Assembly: GCA_963931925.1 (NCBI GenBank)
Contig: OZ007583.1
Location: 19,732,548-19,796,547 of the forward strand
Length of the DNA stretch: 64,000 nucleotides
Reading direction: 5' to 3'
Source: Onchidella celtica
Taxonomy: Eukaryota > Mollusca > Gastropoda > Systellommatophora > Onchidiidae
Within the stretch, counting starts at the first letter, position 1. The number at the start of each line of letters is the position of its first letter. The position numbers were made by a program, and so were the translations under genes. The notes beneath the pieces were generated by a model, which saw only the letters and a list, made by a program, of their open reading frames with translations, was not told where the DNA came from and did not search any database. Positions 57,001-64,000 of the stretch are shown here, piece by piece.

Positions 57001-59371
57001 AATGATTTTTTTGGGTCTTTTTCTCCATAGTAGTCAAATGGTGCTTGGATCGCTGTCACGAGCAGAGTTATGGTCTTGGGGATCTAGTGACTGCACAAGA
57101 GGCAGCTAACTCACACTCGGACACAAACACACAAGAAATTATGAAATAACAATAATATATGTTGTCAGGCCGACCGGGCCATAATATTACATAAAATATT
57201 ATTCTGAAACAATTCACAATAGAGGTATATTCAAGCAAAAATTCCAATTACTAACTTAATCTAACATCTTTATGCAACTATGTTCCCTATCAAATGTAAT
57301 GCAATCAATAGCCAAATGGTATATTATAAGAAACAAGATATTAATCTAAACTAACAGTTGAGTCGCCACTGGCGAGACGCCAGGCAAACTCTCCAGAAAT
57401 AATACCAGATTCTCAAGGTACACTGAAGGCTATAACAGCCCAGTACATTCAAAGCCTACAGAAGCACAAATTGGCTTGTAGGTATTTAAGCACTTTGTAC
57501 ATATAATTTTATACAGGTAATCGCTCTACTATTCATATTAAAATCAGAGGGCTCGGGTCGTAATGATTCACAAGCTATCACTACGTTCGTTCGTCGAGTC
57601 CAAGCTGTGGTTTTCTCTGACTTCCTATGATGCTGTGGGTTTTCTTCTATCCCTGACTTCTATCATACCTAATGAATAAGATGAGTTACCGTTGGTCACG
57701 CCTAACTGGTAGGCGCGAACATCAAAAGAGCGCAGCGTGGACTCTTAAAGGTCAGTCCACTCAGACCTTTCTTTCTACTCAGTCAGTCCGATGGCAAAGG
57801 ACTTTTAGTCTTCAGACCGCACAGTTCAGGTACTGGCCAACCGGAGATACTTCACGAAACGATGCTTCTCTCGTCTGTATTCAATGAATTTCAACGTTAC
57901 ACGATGTTTTATACTATCCAACTACCCGGCAGGGCTAGCCCGCTGGCAAAATTAGTTCAGCAATCTCATTGGCCGAAACCTCCCACCATTTTGAATGTAG
58001 GAATATAGTCTGCACTATTCTACCAGCCAGTTAACGTGCAAAAACTTGTCAAGTCATATTTAACAATGTCAACTATCCCCACCTTGTCTCACCCTCACTG
58101 CCTTACTTCTAATCACGCACATTAAAACCGAAAAGCGTGAATCTAATAGTTTAACTTTGCAATTCCTTACTCACAAACAATAATACGCGAGGACCGTTCA
58201 AGGCCACCAGCCAATTTCTCATGGCCTTGCTAAACAAACAACTCACGCCCCGCGTGAATTTTAATTAACTAGACTCATGACAATCGCTTCTTATTCTATC
58301 TCCCTCAATTCTAAGGGCAGTGGGGACACCTCAGACTGAAGTACTACAGTTCGAAATTTCAAAACTCAAGCAAAAAAAAACAACAAAACATGAAGAATAA
58401 CTACAGCCACTCGATGTAAGGAGAGATCATTAGACATACTGACCTAAAGGTAAAGTAGTAGACAATAACTCCACCCAGACCCAAAATAGGTGTATACAGG
58501 TAGAAATATTTCACAAAGAAAATCATCACCATCAAAAGATCCTGCCGATAAAGTGAAAGCAGTGTTTAAAAGAAAAAAAAGGGCGATGTAAATATCACTG
58601 TACAAAAACATTCAAAAAGTTCATCATATTAATTAAAACTTAATGCAAATCTAAACTATCTTACTCTCATATACAACTTCCAAAATTTGCATTTGTTTAT
58701 GCTGAGTGCAAATTTAAACTTTGGACCAAATAATTACCACTAGCAGTGCCAGACGAAAACTAAGTTTATTAAATTTGTATATGTCCATGTTGGCTGAATG
58801 GGGTGATCACAAGTCAATTCTGCTGCTGAATTTAACTAGATTAGCGTAAATAATGTTCTCATTTTGCTACCAGCTCTCGTATGACAAAACCATGATAATA
58901 CACAGGTGGCAACATGGCCAGATTACAATTTTGTAGGCCCCTGGGCTACAGATGCTGTGCATAATAATTAATAAAAGCATGAATTTCAGGTTCATGAATT
59001 CAACTTATTTAACTTCTACATGATATCATATAAATTATCATACACAATACCTACCAACATTTTCATAAAAAGTAATAATATTTTTTTTAAGGAGAATGTC
59101 CTGCAATAAAAATTAAAATGAAGTTTTGATACTTATTAATCTCTGGAGGCCCTCGGCTGGCACACGCCCATGGGCTGCAGTCCATAAAGCCTATGCTTTA
59201 ATCTGGCGCTGGGTGACAAGAACATATGCAATTAACTTATCCTCCCTTTCTCTAACATAATATAAAAGGTTGCCAGAAATAGGCCAATACTCACCATCCA
59301 AGCTTTTCTTGTAAAGATGTACCTAAACAACAGGATCTGGAAATAGACTGGAAACAGCAGAGGTGGCCCAA
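54063..59371 (-). CDS. front-end fatty acyl desaturase (FADS-like), C-terminal five exons
   Basis: These endoplasmic-reticulum membrane enzymes insert double bonds in polyunsaturated fatty acids. Exons in order: 59371-59295 ([15 protein letters not shown]), 58541-58444 ([20 protein letters not shown]), 56391-56215 ([46 protein letters not shown]), 55503-55378 ([20 protein letters not shown]) and 54129-54063 ([17 protein letters not shown], stop). All junctions are GT-AG and phases agree. The third histidine box QIEHH, with Gln instead of His first, is diagnostic of the cytochrome-b5-fused front-end type, and its last His codon is split across the 56215/55503 junction. The b5 domain and the first two His boxes must lie upstream, beyond 64000. 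Delta-5 or delta-6 specificity cannot be told. No frameshift or stop. Confidence 0.93.
55089..55310. repeat. minisatellite in the last desaturase intron
   Basis: A unit of about 40-50 bp with the core TTGCTATGAACATTG and TTTTCCGGC recurs about five times (for example 55116, 55168, 55204, 55230, 55270). Confidence 0.75.
55638..55802. mobile_element. foldback MITE 'GTGCACTAGC', copy 2
   Basis: The right arm, inverted, reads GTGCACTAGCTGATTTGATT, GGCCAGCTAGTTGGATGGTA and ATGTCATGACACTGAGTTTC, matching copy 1 at 27965-28118 closely. The left arm is more decayed (GCACACTGGCTGATATTGG). Confidence 0.7.
57054..58282. mobile_element. solo LTR (copy D), TSD ATCGC
   Basis: It starts TGTCACGAGCAGAGTTATGG and ends ACTAGACTCATGACA. 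ATCGC flanks it at 57049-57053 and 58283-58287, perfect over 5 bp. 1229 bp. Apart from its ends I see no close match to copies A-C or E, so it is a separate family. It lies in a desaturase intron (between 56391 and 58444). The open frame 57672-57887 inside it shows no domain. Confidence 0.9.
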
Positions 59372-60000
59372 CTGGAAATAAACAGATTTATGGAATACGA
59401 GTTACAAATCATACATACCAATGTCCTTATGTAATTTTTCCATACAGTTGTACCAGATCTATAGGACTCCTAAAATTATCAATAATTCTTAGAAAATAAC
59501 AAATGTCTCCAACAAAAATAATTCTCAAAAACTTCACTATTTCCTGTAAAATATTCCTTCAGGGAACATCATAGACTTGCTATTTCAGATTAAAATGTGA
59601 TCTTGTCCCCTCTGCAATATTATTTGTGGTTTTATGTATGCCCCCTTCCCATTCTACACTTACCCCACTAAATAATAAAAAATGTGTTTTTGCAATAAGT
59701 TTCAGGGTGGCAGCATAGTAGTAAATGAATTGAGTCTCTCTAAGCCATCTTTTAAAATTTTTAAAAATTCAACCTTAAAAACATATATAAAAAAAATCAC
59801 CCCCACCTTTTAAAATTTTAAAAAATTCACCCCCTATCCCGCAGTTTGAGAACCAGCAATGTCCCTTTCTAGACCACCTTTTAAAACACATAAGCTTTTT
59901 AAAAAAAATAAACTCTCCCATAAACCCCCGAGTTTGAGAATCTCAGAAAATTCAAGTTTTAAATGTATTTAATTCCAATTCCTATTAAATTATTTAATAT
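59372..60000. other. desaturase intron, no feature recognised
   Basis: AT-rich intron. Two copies of a CCYCACCTTTTAAAATTTTW-like stretch lie near 59800 and 59875. The boundary to the virus-like element is not marked by an obvious inverted repeat or duplication. Confidence 0.4.
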
Positions 60001-60097
60001 TTGTTTTGAGTTCGGAGATAGAACTCCGTTCGTGTTCGAAGATACATTTAAACTATTTACTTTTTTTGGTTTAAAAACTTCATCAACTATAAATTTA

Positions 60098-60277
60098 TTA
60101 ACAGCTTTTTTGTCCTAAGTCAGTTGCTGTTTTCTTTGCAACATTTGATACAACATCTTTTGCAACTTTGCTAGTAACAGCTGAAATTATCGAATCAAAA
60201 AAACCTGATCCATAATATCTATTACTATATCCTCCATAAACATATTTTCTTTTGTTGTTTTTATTTATTACCAACAT
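60098..60277 (-). pseudogene. short glycine/tyrosine-rich virion-like protein, frameshifted
   Basis: ATG at 60277 opens a basic start (NKNNKRKYVYGGY), then YYGSGFFDSIISA and a Val/Ala/Lys-rich amphipathic stretch, ending at a TAA at 60098 (59 residues). Just before it, at an A6 run near 60105-60110, another frame continues the same kind of sequence, so one extra base probably truncates it. It resembles the small cationic or membrane-active proteins of adenovirus-like viruses in composition only. Confidence 0.5.
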
Positions 60278-60300
60278 CGTGAAACTTAGACTTGTCTATT

Positions 60301-61152
60301 TTATGTAGCAATTTTTAACTGTAATTTTTTTAACTTATTAGTGTTAATACTTTTTTGTCTATATAACTCATCTATAATACTTACAATTTCATTTACAACA
60401 CCTGTATTTCCTGCTTCTTTACTAGCTATTAATAATGATAATCTCTGTATTAAAGCATCAGGATCTGACGGAAGAAATCCTGTTCCGGAATAAGTTAAAC
60501 TTCTTTGATCATGATCATCATAAAATTGTTTATTTTCCCAAATCGGTTTTACGATATTCATGTATTTCTGTCCTCCACTAGATTTAGGTCTTGGATTATT
60601 GGGATCATTATTTTGTTTTATGGCATTAGTAGAAAATAAAATACGTGCATAATTATTTCTGTCTTCATCTAAAAAATTTTGAGGATCTCTACTGGTTATT
60701 AATTCCCACAAACCAGGTGTTCCTTCATATTTATCTTCTCCAATAATAATATCATCATCATCAACTTTTATTTCTTTATTTCCAATATAAAATTTATCAT
60801 CTACAGAATACATTCCAAAAGTTTTATCCGCATTAGTTGTACCTAAGTATTTCTTTAAATAAGTTGCTGCTGTCGGACCAATTTGTTGTATTGGAGAAGA
60901 GGCAATTGCTTGTAATGCAGGCATTTTTAATTGTTGACCTTGTTCTATTTTTTGTATTTCTTTCTTAGTTTCTTCTGTTGCTTTTTGTGTACTTTCTGTG
61001 ATAGGAGCAAATACTTTGGAAAATTCTCTTTTCATTTCAATATCTCCTACTCTTTTGCTTAAGTTACTTAATTGAATATTTTTTTTGGTTTGTAAAAATT
61101 CATTAACAATAGCTTCACGTTTTGAAGGATCTTCAATTTTTAAAAAAGACAT
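60301..61152 (-). CDS. DUF8207-like protein of the virus-like element, 283 aa
   Basis: This is the longest intact gene of the element. The N-terminal 90 residues are charged and probably coiled (KREAIVNEFLQTKKNIQLSN). The C-terminal part has TPGLWELITSRDPQ, EDRNNYARILFSTNA and NDPNNPRPKSSGGQKYMN, a conserved block that I recall as DUF8207 from invertebrate element proteins of unknown function. Its start overlaps the end of the next gene upstream by 13 bp. No enzyme motif is visible. Role unknown; a structural or DNA-binding task would be a guess. Confidence 0.68.
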   Translation of the reverse strand: MSFLKIEDPSKREAIVNEFLQTKKNIQLSNLSKRVGDIEMKREFSKVFAPITESTQKATEETKKEIQKIEQGQQLKMPALQAIASSPIQQIGPTAATYLKKYLGTTNADKTFGMYSVDDKFYIGNKEIKVDDDDIIIGEDKYEGTPGLWELITSRDPQNFLDEDRNNYARILFSTNAIKQNNDPNNPRPKSSGGQKYMNIVKPIWENKQFYDDHDQRSLTYSGTGFLPSDPDALIQRLSLLIASKEAGNTGVVNEIVSIIDELYRQKSINTNKLKKLQLKIAT

Positions 61153-61671
61153 TTTAATGGAATAAAAATCAAACCAGTTTTTTTTATTTTTTTCAATGGA
61201 TCATCTATATTTAATTCAGGATCACTTACTTTTTTATTTTTTATTACATTTTTCATTTCTCTAAATTTTTTTTCTTCATCTAAAATAAGTTTGAATTCTT
61301 CATCTGAAATTTTTCCATCTTCAAGAGCATTAGAAATATAAGTCTGAATTGTATTAAGTTTTGATTCCAATAAAAATAAGATTTTCTGATGTTTATCAGC
61401 TTTATGTTGTAATTTTTTATTTATGTTTCTTAAAACTATACTTAATAAACCTGTACTTATTGAAAGACCTTCTATAATAATAGCCACAGGAATGTTAACC
61501 ACTGTAGATAAAAGTATTACTCCTGTTGTTCCCATTCCAATGGCTACAGTTTTTAAAGTTACATCAGTTCCGTCAATATTTCTTAACTGTTATTCTTTTG
61601 TTTTCTTTAGTTCTTTCAAAAGACTTTTGAATATCAAGAATTTTTGTCATTCTATAATCTGAAGCTTCCAT
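61140..61671 (-). pseudogene. membrane/coiled-coil protein of the virus-like element, frameshifted
   Basis: A start at 61671 gives MEASDYRMTKILDIQKSFER and then a stop near 61575, while the frame from 61535 carries on: a hydrophobic segment (VILLSTVVNIPVAIIIEGLS), a helix with ESKLNTIQTYISNALEDGKI + SDEEFKLILDEE, and a basic tail. The SKLN...ISDEEF motif recurs in integrated elements of arthropods and other invertebrates. One indel near 61590 separates the two parts. The end overlaps the DUF8207-like gene. Function unknown. Confidence 0.6.
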
Positions 61672-61707
61672 TTTTATAATAAATTTTTTGACCAAAACAA
61701 TTCTTGG

Positions 61708-62313
61708 TTACACCAACATATTTATAAACGGAATACTTTTAACCAAATCACTCAAAAAACCTTTACCGTTATAAACATGTCCTTCTAGTTTTAAATACAA
61801 TCCATCTCCTTTAAACTCCCCATTACCGCTTCCTTTTACAGTTCCTAAATATAAACCTTTTCCATCAGTTTCAATTTGACAGAGACATCCACCTTTTTGT
61901 AAATACAATCCGTCTCCAACTCCATAGGAGTTTGTAGGTCTATGACCGTCTCCTAATAATTTTTGAACACCACTACTTGCTAAACCTGTAAGCCCGCCTA
62001 TTCCTATGGCTTTTGCTACTGATGGAACAACTTTAGATAACAATGGGAGTGCCATTCTAGCAAGAGCAGCCAGAAACCCTCCTTCAATTTTCATGTTATA
62101 TTTTATTTGTCTTCTGCTTAGAGTAATATCAGCTCCTTTATTTTGATTAAATGATTTTTTCAATTTAGTTATTTGTCTTTGTGTTAATGCTAAAACATCA
62201 TTTCCCGGTTCTGCAGTAATTCTAATAGTAACAGGAAGATTCTCTTTCATAGCTCTTTGAATTTTTTCTTTCTGATTATCAGAAATAGTTAATTGAACTT
62301 TTTCATATGCCAT
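61708..62313 (-). CDS. adenovirus pX/mu-like small virion protein candidate, about 201 aa
   Basis: I prefer the ATG at 62313 (MAYEKVQLTISDNQKEKIQR) to the upstream one at 62385, because the extra residues lie in the intergenic spacer. The N-terminal 80 residues are soluble and basic (LTQRQITKLKKSF, LSRRQIKYNMKIEGG). They are followed by an amphipathic, Ala/Leu-rich stretch (FLAALARMALPLLSKVVPSV) and glycine repeats with three YL(K/Q/G) units (DGLYLQKGG, GKGLYLGTV, GDGLYLKLE). This pattern suits a membrane-active minor capsid protein of adenovirus-like relatives, but the assignment is inference. The frame is intact. Confidence 0.6.
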   Translation of the reverse strand: MAYEKVQLTISDNQKEKIQRAMKENLPVTIRITAEPGNDVLALTQRQITKLKKSFNQNKGADITLSRRQIKYNMKIEGGFLAALARMALPLLSKVVPSVAKAIGIGGLTGLASSGVQKLLGDGHRPTNSYGVGDGLYLQKGGCLCQIETDGKGLYLGTVKGSGNGEFKGDGLYLKLEGHVYNGKGFLSDLVKSIPFINMLV

Positions 62314-62397
62314 TTTTAAGAAATAAATTTTAACGTCAACTTCGACGGAGTCGATAAGCAAAGCTGAACTTCGCGTTACGTTCAACTTTACGTTATG
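62314..62397. promoter_or_regulatory. short intergenic spacer with GC-rich palindromic motifs
   Basis: Between two minus-strand genes. It holds ACTTCGACGGAGTCGATAAG and GAACTTCGCGTTACGTTCAA, each with inverted-repeat character, in otherwise AT-rich DNA. Similar short motifs (AGTTCGGAGATAGAACTCCG) are at about 60010-60030, beyond the last gene. They could be transcription terminators or promoters; the sequence alone does not say. Confidence 0.3.
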
Positions 62398-63242
62398 TTA
62401 AAACTTGGTTCGTTGTAATTCCTTTTCATAAAAAGAACCAATAATTTCTTCATCATCTAAATCTTTTATTTTGTAAGTAATTGGATATGCATATAAAATT
62501 TTATCTATTGTAAATATTTCTTTTGTCCATTTTGGTGTGTAACCTTTCTCAAAAAAATTTTTCTTCTTTGTAATTCTAACTCTATCACCTAATTTAAATT
62601 GGCTACGCGATGCCTTTGGCAACTGATATAAATTTCTATATACGGTTATTTCATTTTCTTTTTTACTTCCTTCAACAGGAGTCATTTTTATTGATGAATG
62701 ATAGGTGTTATTATAATCATTTACTAAATCATCTAAGACATCTATATATTTCGTAACATCAGCAGAGCTGCGACCTAGTCGATCACCATTCGCCCTAAAA
62801 TATTTAAACATTTTTTCTTTCATTGTTCGGTTCCATCTTTCCACTACAGAACTTTTCTCTTCATTCTCTGTGGAATAGATTTCTTTGAAAAGACTCTTAA
62901 CATGTTTATTATAGAATTCACTTCCTTTATCAACCCATAATTTTTCCGGATGTCTTTTTTTGACAGAGTCGAAGCCTTGTTTATCATCGCTCTGCTTAAT
63001 ATCTTTTTAAATCCTTCAGCAACTGTTAGTCCGCTTTTATTTTTTAAATAAATCATCCAACCATATTTTGAGAAAACATCAATAACAGCAAGAATATATT
63101 TAAATCCTTTGTTTTGCTTAGAATAAGCAGACATGTCAACTAAATCAGCAGCCCATATTTTATCAATTCCATTAACTATCACTCTTCTTTTCTTAAATTT
63201 TTTAATAACCGGTTTATGAAGTTCTTCTGCTAAATCACTCAT
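62398..63242 (-). pseudogene. retrovirus-type (rve) integrase of the virus-like element, frameshifted
   Basis: The first part (from 63242) has KIWAADLVDMSAYS with the first catalytic Asp, then YILAVIDVFSKYGWMIYLKN, the core of the integrase fold. Around 62990 the frame changes, and the remaining catalytic acidic residues fall in another frame before the third part (62844-62398) restarts with WNRTMKEKMFKYFR. The C-terminus contains FKLGDRVRITKKK and TPKWTKEIFTIDK, the small-barrel/chromo-like end seen in Polinton and Ginger-type integrases. As written the enzyme is inactive. Its start overlaps the end of the upstream gene by 4 bp. Confidence 0.85.
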
Positions 63243-63779
63243 AAAGCGGACGAAGTCAGAGCTTTTTTTTTTTCGCCCATTCCAAAAGTTTTTTTCATTT
63301 TAATAATAGGTTCAACAATATTTCTATCTATTCTTTCTCTTAATGTTGGTTTTAAAATGGAATCTAAAGAATGTATCATCTTTTTATCACATACTTCATT
63401 TCTGAATTTAGTATCTTGATTTTGTAAATAACAAATATCGTGATGCATTGCGGCTTCATCAACTCTATTAATTGGTTTACTCCAAGATTTTGGTGTGAGA
63501 TCTGAATTCAACCGTTTTTTTAAAATTGGTTCCCGGTCCTGTAAAATTATGACCCGGCAAATGCATTTCAAAAGGAAGTTTGTTGATGATTTTATTGGCT
63601 ACGCCTCGCCCTTGGGATATGCCAGGTATAAATTTTGTTTTAGTACTTCCACAAATTACACATTTGCCTCTTAACATATTTCTATTATTTTTTGTTTTAA
63701 CTAATTCAATACCTTCCATAGTATCGGTTTGCTTTTTACATTTTACACAATACATTAATGAATTTTTATTTTCAGCCAT
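63239..63779 (-). pseudogene. zinc-ribbon (DUF5679-like) plus PLA2-like protein, frameshifted
   Basis: The ATG at 63779 (MAENKNSLMYCVKCKK) opens a CxxC...CxxC ribbon (YCVKCKK, GKCVICGSTK), as in DUF5679 of large DNA viruses. It is followed by LPGHNFTGPGT, the glycine-rich calcium-loop style of PLA2-like capsid domains. The His/Asp pair (AAMHHDICY) is in a second frame, beginning after an indel near the run of T at 63514-63520. In parvoviruses and related virus groups such a PLA2-like domain helps virions leave endosomes; that role here is only an analogy. The broken frame makes it non-functional. Confidence 0.72.
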
Positions 63780-63796
63780 TTTTAATATATATAAAA
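63780..63796. promoter_or_regulatory. 17-bp divergent spacer with a TATA-like core
   Basis: TTTTAATATATATAAAA separates two divergent start codons (63779 on minus, 63797 on plus). It contains ATATATA, which reads as a TATA-like box on both strands. Confidence 0.4.
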
Positions 63797-64000
63797 TGGA
63801 AAAAAATTGCAATACTTGTTTTATTCGAAAACCTCTTGATTTATTTTACAAGGAAAGAAAAAGTTCAGATGGTCATAAAGCAAAATGTAAAGAATGTATG
63901 AAACTTCAAAAACATTTGCATTATGTAAGAAATAAGGAAAAATATAAACAAGCATATCGAGAATTTATGAAAAGAAATCCTGATTATCAAAAGCTCCGCT
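63797..64000 (+). CDS. small Cys-rich protein of the virus-like element, cut by window edge
   Basis: The ATG at 63797 follows a TATA-like stretch. It begins MEKNCNTCFIRKPLDLFYKE and has two CxxC pairs (CNTC and CKEC) about 25 residues apart, then a highly basic helix (LRKNKEKYKQ-like, lysine and tyrosine rich). The CxxC...FY...DG...CxxC pattern is a zinc-binding motif common in virus and phage HNH-associated proteins. It remains open to the window end, so the product is incomplete. No further assignment is possible. Confidence 0.55.

Larger units (their letters stand above)
60001..64000. mobile_element. Polinton/adintovirus-like integrated element, partial and broken
   Basis: Very AT-rich compared with the neighbouring exons, with compact, mostly minus-strand genes separated by tens of bases: zinc ribbon/PLA2-like protein, retroviral-type integrase, a small virion-like protein, a coiled-coil protein, a DUF8207-like protein and a short glycine-rich protein; one gene on plus at the right edge. 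That gene set is known to me from Polintons, adintoviruses and related integrase-bearing elements in invertebrate genomes. DNA polymerase B, packaging ATPase and major capsid genes are not in view and may lie beyond 64000. At least four genes have frameshifts, so this is an old, inactive copy. Confidence 0.72.

Noticed and set aside
1..64000. CRISPR arrays, bacterial operons, riboswitches
   Set aside because: The DNA is eukaryotic; no regularly spaced identical repeats with unique spacers were seen.

Overview
This is eukaryotic, very probably animal, nuclear DNA: genes are split by GT-AG introns, about three quarters of the window is repeats or sequence with no recognisable coding, and the identifiable mobile elements (PIF/Harbinger with a MADF partner gene, piggyBac, several non-LTR families, solo LTRs, a virus-like integrase element) are typical of marine invertebrates. 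A tRNA-derived SINE whose 3' part resembles those of molluscs makes a mollusc my best guess, with low confidence. No rRNA or functional tRNA genes and no CRISPR array were seen.

Two host genes are supported. (1) Plus strand, 18782-33590: a complete single-pass membrane protein of the SPFH/Band 7 (prohibitin/flotillin-like) type, about 339 aa from six coding exons. One exon exists in two homologous versions (22517-22649 and 24356-24488), both exactly 133 bp with the same phases, so reading frame allows only one per transcript. (2) Minus strand, 59371-54063: the C-terminal half of a front-end fatty acyl desaturase (FADS type) in five exons ending in a proper stop, with the diagnostic QIEHH histidine box created across a splice junction. 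Its 5' exons lie beyond the right edge.

The left third (1-18000) is mostly mobile DNA. A LINE 3' fragment (127-1079) abuts a small inverted-repeat element (1080-1506). A 3670-bp PIF/Harbinger element (5769-9438, TAA target duplication) sits inside an older LINE fragment; its transposase and MADF-BESS genes lie on opposite strands with interleaved exons and introns. A second DNA transposon (about 9695-13504), with long inverted repeats and asymmetric subterminal tandem repeats, carries a decayed PIN-like/CXC-tail gene and has a solo LTR in its right end. Introns of the SPFH gene hold another solo LTR, a 5'-truncated LINE with a 13-bp target duplication, an 8-bp-duplication MITE and others.

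The 33.6-54 kb stretch has no host gene that I recognise. It has a solo LTR at 43859-45089 and a three-level nest: a piggyBac remnant (about 46435-50895) containing a LINE (46729-49467, 14-bp target duplication) that contains a solo LTR (48098-49334). The desaturase introns hold one more solo LTR (57054-58282). From about 60000 to the right edge lies AT-rich sequence encoding a broken Polinton/adintovirus-like cassette (integrase, zinc ribbon plus PLA2-like protein, small virion-like proteins), apparently inside a desaturase intron. Altogether there are five solo LTRs, four with perfect 5-bp target duplications, and no LTR-retrotransposon interior.
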